Assembly (NCBI GenBank): GCA_022649305.1
Contig: JALCNW010000019.1
Coordinates: 1 to 61,457, forward strand
Source of the DNA: Enterobacter sp.
GTDB taxonomy: Bacteria; Pseudomonadota; Gammaproteobacteria; Enterobacterales; Enterobacteriaceae
Reading direction: 5' to 3'
Length of the DNA stretch: 61,457 nucleotides
Part shown: piece by piece, positions 46,083 through 57,167 of the stretch
Numbering within the stretch: the stretch's first letter is position 1
Layout of the letters: every line of letters starts with the position of its first letter
Notes under the pieces: model-generated
Databases searched by the model: none
The model's input: only the letters and a program-made list of their open reading frames with translations
Told to the model about the DNA's origin: nothing
Translations under genes and position numbers: made by a program

Positions 46083-46204
46083 TATCAAAGCGTATCGATG
46101 TCATGAGCATTCATGGGCGAATTCCCCTCCGATAACCGATATACTGATGTTCAACAAATGAACATTTTTCATTACGACACGGAATTCTAAACAGGAGGTT
46201 TTTT

Positions 46205-47119
46205 ATGATGATCGTTATTCCCATCCTTATTTTTGTGGTGCTGGTTATCGTCGGCGCAGGCGTAAAAATTGTGCCACAAGGTTATCAGTGGACGGTTGAA
46301 CGCTTTGGCCGCTACACCAACACGCTCCAGCCAGGCCTCAATATTGTCGTCCCGTTCATGGACCGAATTGGTCGCAAGATCAATATGATGGAACAGGTGC
46401 TGGATATCCCTTCACAAGAAATCATCTCCAAAGATAACGCCAACGTTACCATCGATGCCGTGTGCTTCATCCAGGTTATCGACGCGCCAAAAGCGGCCTA
46501 TGAAGTCAGCAACCTTGAGCTGGCTATCATGAACCTGACGATGACGAACATTCGTACCGTTCTCGGTTCAATGGAGCTTGACGAAATGCTCTCCCAGCGC
46601 GACAGCATCAATACGCGTCTGCTGCATATCGTCGATGAAGCCACTAACCCGTGGGGCATTAAAGTCACCCGTATCGAAATCCGCGATGTGCGCCCACCGG
46701 CAGAACTGATCTCATCGATGAACGCGCAGATGAAGGCCGAGCGTACTAAGCGTGCCTATATCCTTGAGGCAGAAGGTATTCGTCAGGCCGAGATCCTCAA
46801 AGCCGAAGGGGAAAAACAGTCGCAAATCCTTAAAGCCGAGGGCGAACGTCAGTCTGCATTTTTACAGGCTGAAGCCCGTGAACGTTCGGCAGAAGCAGAA
46901 GCCCGCGCAACGCAAATGGTATCGGAAGCTATCTCTGCGGGTGATATTCAGGCGATCAATTACTTTATCGCGCAGAAATACACTGATGCGTTGCAGCAAA
47001 TTGGCTCAGCCAATAACAGTAAAGTGGTGATGATGCCGCTTGATGCCAGCAGTCTAATGGGCTCCATCGCCGGTATCGCGGAACTGGTGAAAGACAGTGG
47101 AAACGAGCGCAAAAAATGA
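46205..47119 (+). CDS. qmcA: QmcA SPFH/stomatin membrane protein
   Basis: The protein has 304 residues, the E. coli length less one. An N-terminal membrane anchor ([20 protein letters not shown]) is followed by an SPFH domain ([20 protein letters not shown]) and a long coiled coil ([20 protein letters not shown]). It forms membrane rafts and acts with FtsH/HflKC in membrane protein quality control. AGGAGG precedes the start. ybbJ overlaps as ATGA. Confidence 0.96.
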   Translation: MMIVIPILIFVVLVIVGAGVKIVPQGYQWTVERFGRYTNTLQPGLNIVVPFMDRIGRKINMMEQVLDIPSQEIISKDNANVTIDAVCFIQVIDAPKAAYEVSNLELAIMNLTMTNIRTVLGSMELDEMLSQRDSINTRLLHIVDEATNPWGIKVTRIEIRDVRPPAELISSMNAQMKAERTKRAYILEAEGIRQAEILKAEGEKQSQILKAEGERQSAFLQAEARERSAEAEARATQMVSEAISAGDIQAINYFIAQKYTDALQQIGSANNSKVVMMPLDASSLMGSIAGIAELVKDSGNERKK

Positions 47120-47568
47120 TTGAAACGATTGCAGCACATCCGCACGTGTTCTGGTTGAGTTTGGGTGGCTTATTGCTGGCGGCAGAAATGCTCGGCGGCA
47201 ATGGCTATCTGCTCTGGAGCGGAGTGGCAGCGGTGATTACTGGGATCGTCGTCTGGCTGCTACCGTTCGGCTGGGAATGGCAGGGCGTTCTTTTTGCCGT
47301 GCTGACACTGGTCGCCGCGTGGCTGTGGTGGCGATGGCTGACGCGTCAGGTTCGCGAGCAAAAGCCCGCCGATGCGACACTCAATCAACGAGGCCAGCAG
47401 TTAGTGGGTAAACGCTATACGCTGGAGACCACGCTAGTCAACGGTCGTGGGCACGTGCGCGTGGGTGATAGCTCATGGCCGGTCGTGGCAGACGATGACC
47501 TTATTGCAGGTACTCAGGTTGAAGTGACGGCGGTCGAAGGTATTACGCTGCACGTCAAAGCCTGTTAA
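47116..47568 (+). CDS. ybbJ: YbbJ, NfeD-like partner of QmcA
   Basis: The protein has 150 residues with two or three membrane segments ([53 protein letters not shown]) and a C-terminal OB domain ([19 protein letters not shown]). NfeD proteins pair with SPFH proteins such as QmcA. It converges with cueR, overlapping by four bases. Confidence 0.93.
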   Translation: MIETIAAHPHVFWLSLGGLLLAAEMLGGNGYLLWSGVAAVITGIVVWLLPFGWEWQGVLFAVLTLVAAWLWWRWLTRQVREQKPADATLNQRGQQLVGKRYTLETTLVNGRGHVRVGDSSWPVVADDDLIAGTQVEVTAVEGITLHVKAC

Positions 47569-47975
47569 GCATTCGCCTTACGATGGCAGCAGCCGGAAAG
47601 ATTATCCATAATCGGGCAATCGGCGCTGTCATCTCCCGGACAAGACTCGGCCAGCGCCAGAAGCTGCTTGCGCATCGCTTCAAGTTCAACGATATGACGT
47701 TCAATTTCCGCCACTTTTTCGAGCGTGCGACTTTTGACGTCCGCGCTGTGGCGTTTGGGATCGTTAAACAGATGCACCAGCTCGCCGCACTCTTCCAGGT
47801 TAAACCCTACCTGCCTCGCCTGGCGTAGCAGCGTCAGTTCATCCAGATGCTTTTGTGCGTAACTGCGATAGCCGTTTTCGCTACGCAGCGGCGGCGTGAC
47901 CAACCCCTTCTCCTCGTAAAAACGAATCGCTTTACTGGTTAGCCCGGTCTTTTTTGCAACGTCACTGATATTCAC
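47565..47975 (-). CDS. cueR: CueR copper-responsive MerR-family regulator
   Basis: The protein has 136 residues. MerR helix-turn-helix [20 protein letters not shown], then [19 protein letters not shown]. The metal-binding loop ends [13 protein letters not shown], with the two Cys that bind Cu(I). It activates copA by twisting the 19-base promoter spacer. It is divergent from copA. Confidence 0.97.
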   Translation of the reverse strand: MNISDVAKKTGLTSKAIRFYEEKGLVTPPLRSENGYRSYAQKHLDELTLLRQARQVGFNLEECGELVHLFNDPKRHSADVKSRTLEKVAEIERHIVELEAMRKQLLALAESCPGDDSADCPIMDNLSGCCHRKANA

Positions 47976-47984
47976 ATTTCCCCC

Positions 47985-48015
47985 TTGACCTTCCCCTTGA
48001 TGGAAGGTTTAACCT
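47985..48015 (+). promoter_or_regulatory. CueR-controlled copA promoter
   Basis: TTGACC (47985-47990), a 19-base spacer, TAACCT (48010-48015). The spacer contains the CueR dyad ACCTTCC (47988-47994) and GGAAGGT (48002-48008) with a seven-base centre. This is the known long-spacer MerR-type promoter of copA, nearly base for base as in E. coli. Confidence 0.93.
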
Positions 48016-48083
48016 TCATTACTGTTAGATAAAAACATTATGTCGGTCAATAACTGGCCGAATAATTATACAGGAGTTTAGCT

Positions 48084-50582
48084 ATGTCTCACACAATCGA
48101 CCTGAAGCTGGATGGCCTCACCTGCGGCCACTGCGTCAAACGCGTTAAAGAGAGCCTGGAGCAACGCCCGGACGTTGAAAGCGCCGACGTCACCGTCGAT
48201 CGCGCCCAGGTCATTAGCAGTGCCAGCGCAGAGGCGCTGATCGACACCATCAAACAAGCCGGATACGGGGCGGAGCTTAGCCACCCAAAGGCTAATCCGC
48301 TGACAGAGTCATCAATCCCGTCGGAAGCACTGACAGCGGACACTTCTGAGCTTCCGGCAGCCGATGGCCTGGATGACAGCCAACAGCTGTTGATCAATGG
48401 CATGAGCTGCGCCAGCTGCGTCTCTCGCGTACAAAATGCATTGCAGGCCGTACCGGGTGTGTCACAGGCACGGGTCAATTTAGCGGAGCGCACTGCGCTG
48501 GTCATGGGCAGCGCGTCCGCCTCCGAACTCGTTCGGGCGGTCGAAAAAGCGGGCTACGGTGCCGAAGCGATTGAAGATGATATCGAACGTCGCGAACGTC
48601 AGCAGGAAAACGCGATTGCCACCATGAAACGCTTCCGCTGGCAGGCGATTGTCGCGCTGCTGGTGGGTATTCCGGTGATGGTATGGGGCATGCTCGGCGA
48701 CAATATGATGGTCACCGATGAAAACCGCACTCTGTGGCTGGTTATTGGTGTGATCACGCTCGGCGTGATGGTATTTGCAGGCGGGCATTTTTACACCAGC
48801 GCCTGGAAAAGCCTGAAAAACCGAACCGCAACGATGGATACGCTGGTTGCGCTGGGTACAGGAGCGGCGTGGCTCTATTCAATGAGCGTTAACGTTTGGC
48901 CGCAATGGTTCCCGATGGAAGCACGCCATCTCTATTATGAAGCGAGCGCGATGATTATCGGCCTGATTAACTTAGGCCATATGCTCGAAGCGCGCGCCCG
49001 TCAGCGCTCATCGAAAGCGCTGGAAAGATTACTCGATCTCACACCGCCGTCTGCTCGCGTGGTGACGGATGATGGTGAAAAAACGCTGCCGCTTGCCGAG
49101 GTTCAACCCGGCATGACGCTGCGTCTGACGACTGGCGATCGCGTCCCGGTCGATGGGGAAATTACCCAGGGCGAAGCCTGGCTGGATGAAGCCATGCTCA
49201 CCGGGGAACCTGTACCCCAGCAAAAATCCGCAGGCGATGCGGTCCATGCCGGAACCGTGGTACAGGACGGTAGCGTGTTATTCCGCGCCAGCGCCGTGGG
49301 TAGCCATACCACGCTGTCGCGCATTATTCGCATGGTGCGCCAGGCGCAAAGCAGTAAACCGGAAATTGGCCAACTGGCCGATAAAATTTCTGCCATTTTT
49401 GTGCCGGTCGTCGTAGGTATTGCTCTGTTCAGCGCGGCTATCTGGTATTTCTTTGGCCCCGCGCCGCAAATCGTCTATACGCTGGTCATCGCGACCACGG
49501 TGCTGATCATCGCCTGTCCTTGTGCGTTGGGTCTCGCGACGCCGATGTCGATTATCTCGGGCGTGGGTCGCGCCGCCGAATTTGGTGTGCTGGTGCGCGA
49601 TGCCGATGCATTGCAGCGGGCCAGCACTCTCGACACGCTGGTGTTTGATAAAACCGGGACGTTGACCGAAGGCAAACCGCAGGTCGTGGCGGTGAAAACG
49701 GTAGGCCTCACCGAGGCGGAAGCCGTCAGGCTTGCCGCTGCGCTCGAACAAGGATCCAGCCACCCGCTGGCGAGGGCGATTATCGAGAAAGCCAGCTCCG
49801 CAGCCCTGCCACAGGTGAGTCACTTTCGCACCCTACGCGGTCTGGGCGTGAGCGGCGAAGCTGAAGGTCATACCTTACTGCTCGGCAATCAGGCGCTGTT
49901 GAATGAAAATGGCGTTGATACCTCAGCGCTTGAAGATGAACTGAAAGCGCAGGCCTCGCAGGGCGCGACGCCGGTTCTGCTGGCCGTTGATGGTCAAGCG
50001 GCAGCGCTGTTGGCAGTGCGCGATCCGCTACGTCAGGACAGCATTGCAGCGCTAAAACGCCTGCACCGCGCAGGTTATCGCCTGGTGATGCTGACCGGCG
50101 ATAACCCAACGACCGCCCATGCTATCGCCAAAGAAGCGGGCATAGACGAGGTGATTGCAGGCGTGTTGCCGGATGGCAAAGCGGATGCAATCAAAAAATT
50201 GCAGAACGAAGGTCGCCAGGTGGCGATGGTCGGCGATGGCATCAACGATGCTCCGGCGCTGGCACAGGCGGATGTGGGCATTGCTATGGGCGGCGGAAGC
50301 GACGTAGCCATTGAAACGGCAGCAATTACCCTGATGCGCCACAGTCTGATGGGCGTTGCCGACGCGCTGGCCATTTCCAAAGCTACGTTGCGCAACATGA
50401 AACAAAACCTGCTCGGCGCATTTATCTATAACTCGTTCGGTATTCCAATTGCCGCTGGGATCCTGTGGCCGCTGACGGGAACCTTACTGAACCCTGTTGT
50501 CGCAGGGGCTGCGATGGCGCTGTCCTCCATTACCGTGGTCAGTAATGCCAACCGACTGCTGCGGTTTACACCGAAGGATTGA
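48084..50582 (+). CDS. copA: CopA Cu(I)-exporting P1B-type ATPase
   Basis: The protein has 832 residues. Two metal-binding domains: [20 protein letters not shown] and [20 protein letters not shown]. Membrane metal site [11 protein letters not shown], phosphorylation Asp in [22 protein letters not shown] and hinge [20 protein letters not shown]. It exports copper from the cytoplasm. In E. coli, copA also yields the truncated chaperone CopA(Z) by ribosome frameshifting; whether this occurs here was not tested. Confidence 0.97.
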   Translation: MSHTIDLKLDGLTCGHCVKRVKESLEQRPDVESADVTVDRAQVISSASAEALIDTIKQAGYGAELSHPKANPLTESSIPSEALTADTSELPAADGLDDSQQLLINGMSCASCVSRVQNALQAVPGVSQARVNLAERTALVMGSASASELVRAVEKAGYGAEAIEDDIERRERQQENAIATMKRFRWQAIVALLVGIPVMVWGMLGDNMMVTDENRTLWLVIGVITLGVMVFAGGHFYTSAWKSLKNRTATMDTLVALGTGAAWLYSMSVNVWPQWFPMEARHLYYEASAMIIGLINLGHMLEARARQRSSKALERLLDLTPPSARVVTDDGEKTLPLAEVQPGMTLRLTTGDRVPVDGEITQGEAWLDEAMLTGEPVPQQKSAGDAVHAGTVVQDGSVLFRASAVGSHTTLSRIIRMVRQAQSSKPEIGQLADKISAIFVPVVVGIALFSAAIWYFFGPAPQIVYTLVIATTVLIIACPCALGLATPMSIISGVGRAAEFGVLVRDADALQRASTLDTLVFDKTGTLTEGKPQVVAVKTVGLTEAEAVRLAAALEQGSSHPLARAIIEKASSAALPQVSHFRTLRGLGVSGEAEGHTLLLGNQALLNENGVDTSALEDELKAQASQGATPVLLAVDGQAAALLAVRDPLRQDSIAALKRLHRAGYRLVMLTGDNPTTAHAIAKEAGIDEVIAGVLPDGKADAIKKLQNEGRQVAMVGDGINDAPALAQADVGIAMGGGSDVAIETAAITLMRHSLMGVADALAISKATLRNMKQNLLGAFIYNSFGIPIAAGILWPLTGTLLNPVVAGAAMALSSITVVSNANRLLRFTPKD

Positions 50583-50632
50583 ACCTAACCCTCCTACGCG
50601 CTAGCATGAACCTTTGCATTCATGGAGCGCGT

Positions 50633-51427
50633 ATGAGCCTGTTTAATCGTATAAAAACCACGTTCCGCGCCCTGCTTCCCCGCCGTTACCCCTGGCCGGG
50701 GATGGATATTTCGCTTCCAGGCGGACAGCATTTACACCTGGTCGGCAGCATCCACATGGGCACGCGCGACATGTCGCCGCTGCCCCCCGCGCTGATAAAA
50801 CTGTTGCGCAATGCCGATGCTCTGGTTGTCGAAGCCGATATCTCCGGTCACGAATCCCCGTTTGCCAATCTCGATCCTGCCCCGCCGCTGAATGAGCGTC
50901 TTAGCGATACGCGGCTGGCCGAACTTGAGCGCGTCGCTGACGAACTGGGGCTCTCGCTCTCCATGCTGGAAACCCAGCCGTTGTGGCAAATCGCGATGGT
51001 GCTTCAGGGAACGCAGGCGCAACGTCTGGGCTTGCGCGGCGAATATGGTATCGATTATCAGTTGTTGAACGCCGCCCGGGCCCGTGATTTGCCGATAATC
51101 GAACTGGAAGGTGCTGACAGCCAGATTGCGCTTTTACGCGAACTGCCTGATGACGGCATTTTGCTACTGGACGATACATTAACTCACTGGCACACCAACG
51201 CACGTCTGTTGCAAACCATGATGAGCTGGTGGCTGGACACGCCACCGGATAGTGACAAGCTGGCGCTACCCTCGACATTTAGTGAGTCGTTGTATGATGT
51301 CTTAATGCATGAGCGTAATCAGGCGTGGCGAACCGCATTGCATGCCTTACCCGCAGGTCGCTATGTTGTTGCCGTCGGTGCGCTGCATCTCTATGGAGAG
51401 GGAAATTTACCGTCGCTGTTGACGTAA
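50633..51427 (+). CDS. ybaP: YbaP, TraB/GumN-family protein
   Basis: The protein has 264 residues from MSLFNRIKTTFRALLPRRYP, the E. coli length; upstream in-frame ATGs at 50579 and 50606 lack support. Family motifs HLVGSIHMGTRDM, LVVEADISG and VGALHLYGEGNLPSLL (GxxH and ExD-type). TraB proteins are thought to be metalloproteases or hydrolases; the function here is unknown. Its stop codon overlaps the 3' end of ChiX on the other strand. Confidence 0.93.
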   Translation: MSLFNRIKTTFRALLPRRYPWPGMDISLPGGQHLHLVGSIHMGTRDMSPLPPALIKLLRNADALVVEADISGHESPFANLDPAPPLNERLSDTRLAELERVADELGLSLSMLETQPLWQIAMVLQGTQAQRLGLRGEYGIDYQLLNAARARDLPIIELEGADSQIALLRELPDDGILLLDDTLTHWHTNARLLQTMMSWWLDTPPDSDKLALPSTFSESLYDVLMHERNQAWRTALHALPAGRYVVAVGALHLYGEGNLPSLLT

Positions 51428-51505
51428 AAAAATGGCCAATATTTCTATTGGCCCGTCAAAGAGGAATTTCATCGTTATTATTATGCCGAAGGAGACCTTC
51501 GGTGT
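51426..51505 (-). ncRNA. chiX: ChiX (MicM, SroB) small RNA
   Basis: On the - strand, from ACACCGAAGG to the T tract, with the conserved core GCATAATAATAACGATGAAA and TTCCTCTTTGACGGGCCAAT, and terminator GGCCAATA-GAA-ATATTGGCC-ATTTTTTT. This matches E. coli ChiX, an Hfq-dependent sRNA that silences chiP (chitoporin) and dpiB. The 5' hairpin CCGAAGG-TCT-CCTTCGG differs in sequence from the E. coli one but keeps the same stem. Location between ybaP and ybaK agrees. Confidence 0.95.
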
Positions 51506-51603
51506 GAGCCGATTGTCGCTCAAACTCTGCATCTCTGCCAATACTATTGCGCAAGATGGTGCTATTTTTTAGACAACCGTCAAGCGTATGCTTAACGCGA
51601 TAA

Positions 51604-52107
<504 letters not shown>

Positions 52108-52130
52108 GTTAAACATTCACGGAAAGTAGG

Positions 52131-52163
52131 CCGGGTAAGGCGCAGTTCAACGCCGCTACCCGG
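52131..52163. repeat. REP-like palindromic unit
   Basis: CCGGGTAAGGCG...CGCCGCTACCCGG, a typical enterobacterial REP unit with imperfect stem, in the gap between the convergent ybaK and ushA genes. Confidence 0.75.
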
Positions 52164-52175
52164 TACAAACCCCGT

Positions 52176-53828
52176 TTACTGCCAGCTCACTTCACCTTTC
52201 GGCTCGTAAGCATTCACATCTATCGGCGAGTTCTGCTGAATAAACTGCTTCAACACCTCGGCATCAATAAACCCAGTATTCACATAGCCTGGTTTATTAT
52301 CGATATGCGGATAGCCATCGCCACCGGTGGCATTAAAGCTTAACGTCGCCAGGCGATACGTTTTGGCGGGATCAATCGGTTCGCCTTTGATTTTCAGGTC
52401 GTTTAACGTGCCGTCCTTCGCCGTAAAACTCACGTTGGCAAATTGCGGATAGGCACCAGAATCAGGCTTCATCTGCGCGACGGCGGTAAGATACTCAATG
52501 ACCTCTTTACCGCTCATGTCCGCGTACACCACCACGTTGCCAAACGGCTGTACTTTCAGCACATTTTTATAGGTGATATCACCGCCTTCAATGGAATCAC
52601 GAATGCCACCGCCGCTCATTACGCCAAAATCGGCATTCGTTCGCGCCATTTGTGCCGCCAGCAGCAGGTGACCCATGTTGGTTTGCACGAAGCGAACTTT
52701 ACTGCGGTCCCCTTCCAGTCGCCCGTTGAGTGTGCCAATTTTAACGTCTAGCTGCGCTTTTCCTTTATTCTGGAACGGCGTCAGCAGGGACAGCATCTGG
52801 CTATTTTCGGCAATTTCAGGCGTATAAAGTACGCGCTCACTTTTGCCGTCGTCGTAGGTGACTTTCTTCTTCAGGTTCACTGGAATCAGCTGGTAATGCA
52901 CCAGTTTCATTTCGCCGTTGCGGAATTCAAAATCGGCACGACCCACGTATTTGCCCCACTCGTGGGCCTGCACAATCCAGATTCCATTCTGACGATCCGG
53001 CGCGCAAGGCGTGCCTGGTACGTAATCAGCCTGTTTTTTATTCTCCGATGCCATACAGACAGGATCTTGTGAGTGACCACCCACAATCATTGCCAGCGCG
53101 CCCGTTGGAAGGCTGCGAGCCATTTCCACATCACCCGGCGCGTTTGAACCGTGCTCGCCGTTATCGTAATGCCCCATATGGGTGGTTGCGATAATCACAT
53201 CAGGTTTTTCGTTCTGATTCAGTTCCTGAATGACCAGCTTTGCTTCCTCTGCTGGCTTACGGAATTCGATGTCGGTGAAATATTCAGGATTACCAATTTT
53301 TGCCGTGTCGTCGGTGGTTAAACCTATTACCGCGATTTTTAAATCCTGACGTTTAAATAACGCCCAGGGTTTAAACAGGCGCTCACCGGTGCTTTTTTGA
53401 TAAATATTGGCGGAGAGGAAAGGAAATTTCGACCACTTCTCCTGCTGGCGAAGTACCGTTAACGGATTATCAAATTCATGGTTGCCGACGGCCATGGCGT
53501 CATAGCCAATCAGGTTCATGCCGCGGAAATCCGGTTCTGCATCCTGCAAATCTGACTCTGGTACGCCAGTATTAATATCTCCACCGGACAGCAACAGCAC
53601 GCTACCCCCCTGCGCTGCCACGTCTTTGCGAATACCATCCACCAGCGTTTTTTGCGCGGACAGACCATATTCACCGTATTCGCTGCGCCAGAAATGACCG
53701 TGGTGATCGTTGGTATGCAGGATCGTTATTTTATAGGTTTTATCTTTTTCATAGGCCTGAGCCGGCAAGCTTGCCATACCCCATGCGGCTATCAGCGCCA
53801 ATGCGACGCCTCGCTTCATTAACTTCAT
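52176..53828 (-). CDS. ushA: UshA periplasmic UDP-sugar hydrolase / 5'-nucleotidase
   Basis: The protein has 550 residues from the second Met of a MMKLMKRG start, with a signal peptide (GVALALIAAWGMASLPAQA). Metal-site motifs: LHTNDHHGHFW, LSGGDINTG, GNHEFDNPL, THMGHYDNGEHG and GGHSQDPVC. The C-terminal substrate domain has FNATGGDGYP. It hydrolyses UDP-glucose and nucleotides outside the cytoplasm. Confidence 0.97.
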   Translation of the reverse strand: MKLMKRGVALALIAAWGMASLPAQAYEKDKTYKITILHTNDHHGHFWRSEYGEYGLSAQKTLVDGIRKDVAAQGGSVLLLSGGDINTGVPESDLQDAEPDFRGMNLIGYDAMAVGNHEFDNPLTVLRQQEKWSKFPFLSANIYQKSTGERLFKPWALFKRQDLKIAVIGLTTDDTAKIGNPEYFTDIEFRKPAEEAKLVIQELNQNEKPDVIIATTHMGHYDNGEHGSNAPGDVEMARSLPTGALAMIVGGHSQDPVCMASENKKQADYVPGTPCAPDRQNGIWIVQAHEWGKYVGRADFEFRNGEMKLVHYQLIPVNLKKKVTYDDGKSERVLYTPEIAENSQMLSLLTPFQNKGKAQLDVKIGTLNGRLEGDRSKVRFVQTNMGHLLLAAQMARTNADFGVMSGGGIRDSIEGGDITYKNVLKVQPFGNVVVYADMSGKEVIEYLTAVAQMKPDSGAYPQFANVSFTAKDGTLNDLKIKGEPIDPAKTYRLATLSFNATGGDGYPHIDNKPGYVNTGFIDAEVLKQFIQQNSPIDVNAYEPKGEVSWQ

Positions 53829-53991
53829 CATCTCGCTCCCTGACCAAAAGACAAACGCTGAAATTACAGCGAGTCACAAGAATAGACAAATATGTTTTCA
53901 GAATTGCGACTTTCTTCAAATCCCACAGAAAGGTATGTTAGTCGGATAATAATGACATCCTGCACTTCTCATCACTCAATACGTGGTATTT

Positions 53992-55212
53992 ATGGCAATC
54001 ACTGAATCACCTCAGCCCGCTACGGGCTCTGCGGCGTTAACACCTAAAGCGCGCACCTCGTTTGGTATATTAGGTGCCATCAGTCTTTCACATCTGCTGA
54101 ACGATATGATCCAGTCGCTCATTCTGGCGATATATCCGCTACTGCAATCCGAGTTTTCACTCACCTTCGTACAGATTGGGATGATCACGTTAACGTTCCA
54201 GATGGCCTCATCTCTGCTGCAACCGGTTGTCGGTTACTGGACGGATAAATATCCGATGCCGTGGTCGCTGCCAATTGGCATGTGCTTTACCTTATGCGGC
54301 CTGATACTGCTGGCGATGGCGGGTAGCTTTGAGATGGTGCTGGTGGCCGCTGCGCTGGTCGGTACTGGCTCGTCGGTGTTCCATCCTGAATCATCCCGCG
54401 TGGCGCGTATGGCCTCCGGTGGGCGTCATGGTCTGGCGCAGTCATTGTTCCAGGTCGGGGGGAACTTTGGCAGTTCGCTTGGCCCCCTGCTTGCCGCCGT
54501 CATCATTGCGCCATACGGAAAAGGTAACGTGGCGTGGTTTGTGCTGGCCGCGTTGCTGGCTATCGTCGTACTGGCACAAATCAGTCGTTGGTACGCCGCG
54601 CAGCACCGGGTAAATAAAGGGAAACCAAAAGCCCCCGTTATCAATCCGCTGCCACGTGACAAGGTTATTTTAGCCGTATCAATACTACTGATGCTGATTT
54701 TCTCGAAATACTTCTATATGGCGAGCATCAGCAGCTATTACACCTTTTATCTGATGGAAAAATTCGGATTATCGGTACAAAACGCGCAGTTCCACCTGTT
54801 TGCCTTCCTGTTTGCCGTTGCGGCTGGCACGGTGATTGGCGGCCCTGTAGGGGATAAAATAGGCCGTAAATACGTCATTTGGGGCTCCATCCTTGGTGTT
54901 GCGCCGTTTACGCTCGTTTTACCCTATGCAAACCTCGAATGGACGGGGATTTTGACGGTGATTATTGGATTTATCCTCGCCTCTGCCTTTTCGGCGATCC
55001 TGGTGTATGCGCAGGAGTTGATGCCGGGCCGTATCGGTATGGTTTCCGGTCTATTTTTCGGTTTCGCCTTCGGCATGGGAGGCCTTGGAGCCGCAGTCTT
55101 AGGGCTCGTTGCAGACCATACCAGTATCTTTTTAGTCTATAAAATCTGTGCTTTCCTTCCACTTCTGGGGATACTGACCATATTCCTACCTGATTATCGG
55201 CATAAAGCGTAG
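53992..55212 (+). CDS. fsr: Fsr fosmidomycin resistance MFS efflux protein
   Basis: The protein has 406 residues from MAITESPQPATGSAALTPKA, matching E. coli; a GTG at 53983 is in frame. Twelve membrane segments with SHLLNDMIQSLILAIYPLLQ and GGRHGLAQSLFQVGGNFGSS. It is a major facilitator transporter giving fosmidomycin resistance when over-expressed; its natural substrate is unknown. Confidence 0.95.
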   Translation: MAITESPQPATGSAALTPKARTSFGILGAISLSHLLNDMIQSLILAIYPLLQSEFSLTFVQIGMITLTFQMASSLLQPVVGYWTDKYPMPWSLPIGMCFTLCGLILLAMAGSFEMVLVAAALVGTGSSVFHPESSRVARMASGGRHGLAQSLFQVGGNFGSSLGPLLAAVIIAPYGKGNVAWFVLAALLAIVVLAQISRWYAAQHRVNKGKPKAPVINPLPRDKVILAVSILLMLIFSKYFYMASISSYYTFYLMEKFGLSVQNAQFHLFAFLFAVAAGTVIGGPVGDKIGRKYVIWGSILGVAPFTLVLPYANLEWTGILTVIIGFILASAFSAILVYAQELMPGRIGMVSGLFFGFAFGMGGLGAAVLGLVADHTSIFLVYKICAFLPLLGILTIFLPDYRHKA

Positions 55213-55444
55213 TTATCCTGAGGCCAAAGCTAAACTTTGGCCTTAGCCCAGCCTACTGCCATAAGGCTTTCCTCTTCATCCTCGTGTTAATTTGTCCTAA
55301 TCTGCTTTTTTTAACGCTTATTGCTGTTTTCTTCAAAGTTCAACAATTATTCATAAACATAATGGCCCAAATTGTCATAAACTATTAATCGGCCTTTTGG
55401 TTTTTACGCCAAAAATGGAACACCCCACGACGAAAGGAGACGGA

Positions 55445-57121
55445 ATGCATCACGCCACACCGCTTATCACCACCATTGTTGGTGGCCTTGTACTCGCTTT
55501 TATCCTCGGCATGATTGCCAATAAGTTACGTATTTCTCCTCTCGTGGGCTATCTCTTAGCCGGTGTTCTGGCGGGTCCTTTTACGCCTGGTTTTGTCGCG
55601 GATACCAAGTTGGCACCAGAACTGGCGGAATTGGGCGTGATTCTGCTGATGTTCGGCGTAGGTTTGCATTTCTCGTTGAAGGATTTAATGGCGGTAAAGG
55701 CCATTGCCATTCCCGGCGCGATCGCTCAGATAGGCGTAGCGACACTGTTGGGTATGGCGCTTTCAGCGATGCTGGGCTGGTCACTGATGACCGGCATCGT
55801 GTTTGGACTGTGTCTCTCAACCGCCAGTACCGTGGTGTTGCTGCGCGCGCTTGAGGAGAGGCAGTTAATAGACAGCCAGCGTGGGCAAATTGCCATTGGC
55901 TGGCTGATTGTTGAAGATCTGGTGATGGTCTTAACGCTGGTCCTGCTGCCCGCCGTCGCCGGGATGGTTGAAAAAGACAACGTCGGTTTTGCCTCGCTGG
56001 CGTTAGATATGAGCATTACCATCGGGAAGGTCGTTGCCTTTATCGCGATCATGATGGTGGTTGGGCGTCGTCTGGTACCGTGGATTATGTCGCGCAGCGC
56101 GGCAACCGGCTCTCGTGAGTTGTTTACCCTTTCCGTGCTCGCGCTGGCGCTTGGTATTGCATTTGGTGCAGTCGAGTTCTTTGACGTTTCCTTTGCGCTG
56201 GGCGCGTTCTTCGCCGGGATGGTGCTGAACGAATCCGAACTGAGCCACCGGGCCGCGCACGATACACTGCCGTTACGTGATGCCTTTGCGGTATTGTTCT
56301 TTGTCTCCGTCGGTATGTTATTCGACCCACTTATTTTGATTGATCAGCCGTTGGCCGTACTGGCGACGCTGGCGATTATTATCTTCGGTAAATCCGTCGT
56401 TGCTTTCTTCCTGGTCCGCATGTTCGGCCACTCACCGCGCACGGCACTGACCATCGCGGCAAGCCTGGCGCAGATTGGTGAATTTGCCTTTATCCTGGCG
56501 GGTCTGGGCATGGCGCTGAACCTGCTGCCGCAGGCCGGGCAGAATCTGGTGCTGGCCGGGGCGATTCTCTCTATCATGCTTAACCCGGTACTGTTTGCAC
56601 TGCTGGAGAAATATCTCGCTAAAACCGAGACGCTGGAAGATCAGACTTTGGAAGAGGCGACTGAAGAAGAGAAGCAAATCCCGGTGGACATCTGCAACCA
56701 TGCGCTGCTGGTCGGTTTTGGTCGCGTCGGGAGCCTGCTGGGCGAGAAGCTGATGGCACAGGGCATCCCGCTGGTCGTGATTGAAACGTCGCGCACCCGC
56801 GTGGACGAACTGCGCGCACGTGGCATCCGCGCGGTGCTGGGTAATGCGGCAAACGAAGAAATTATGAATCTTGCACACCTGGACTGCGCTCGCTGGCTGC
56901 TGCTAACCATTCCTAACGGCTACGAAGCCGGTGAGATTGTCGCAACCGCGCGTGAGAAGTGCCCGACGATTGAAATTATCGCCCGCGCGCATTATGACGA
57001 TGAGGTTGAATATATTACCGAACGTGGCGCGAATCAGGTGGTGATGGGCGAGCGTGAAATCGCTAATACGATGATCATGCTGATTGAGAAACCGCCAATT
57101 GAAGAGGCGGTTACGGGTTAA
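55445..57121 (+). CDS. ybaL: YbaL, KefC-like monovalent cation:proton antiporter family
   Basis: The protein has 558 residues from MHHATPLITTIVGGLVLAFI with GGAGACGGA upstream. The membrane domain has ELGVILLMFGVGLHFSLKDL and AQIGEFAFILAGLG. The C-terminal TrkA-N/RCK domain (about 415-540) has HALLVGFGRVGSLLGEKLMA and binds nucleotide. It is a CPA2 family transporter; its physiological role is unproven. Confidence 0.94.
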   Translation: MHHATPLITTIVGGLVLAFILGMIANKLRISPLVGYLLAGVLAGPFTPGFVADTKLAPELAELGVILLMFGVGLHFSLKDLMAVKAIAIPGAIAQIGVATLLGMALSAMLGWSLMTGIVFGLCLSTASTVVLLRALEERQLIDSQRGQIAIGWLIVEDLVMVLTLVLLPAVAGMVEKDNVGFASLALDMSITIGKVVAFIAIMMVVGRRLVPWIMSRSAATGSRELFTLSVLALALGIAFGAVEFFDVSFALGAFFAGMVLNESELSHRAAHDTLPLRDAFAVLFFVSVGMLFDPLILIDQPLAVLATLAIIIFGKSVVAFFLVRMFGHSPRTALTIAASLAQIGEFAFILAGLGMALNLLPQAGQNLVLAGAILSIMLNPVLFALLEKYLAKTETLEDQTLEEATEEEKQIPVDICNHALLVGFGRVGSLLGEKLMAQGIPLVVIETSRTRVDELRARGIRAVLGNAANEEIMNLAHLDCARWLLLTIPNGYEAGEIVATAREKCPTIEIIARAHYDDEVEYITERGANQVVMGEREIANTMIMLIEKPPIEEAVTG

Positions 57122-57135
57122 TTTGTGCGGTCTGG

Positions 57136-57160
57136 GCCTCTCCCCCTAAGGGGCGAGGGG
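57136..57160. repeat. C/G-run hairpin after ybaL
   Basis: GCCTCTCCCC-CTAA-GGGGCGAGGGG is an imperfect stem between the convergent ybaL and gsk genes, like the palindrome at 25369-25388 and the hairpin at 60438-60464. GTCTTCGTTT follows. Confidence 0.6.
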
Positions 57161-57167
57161 TCTTCGT

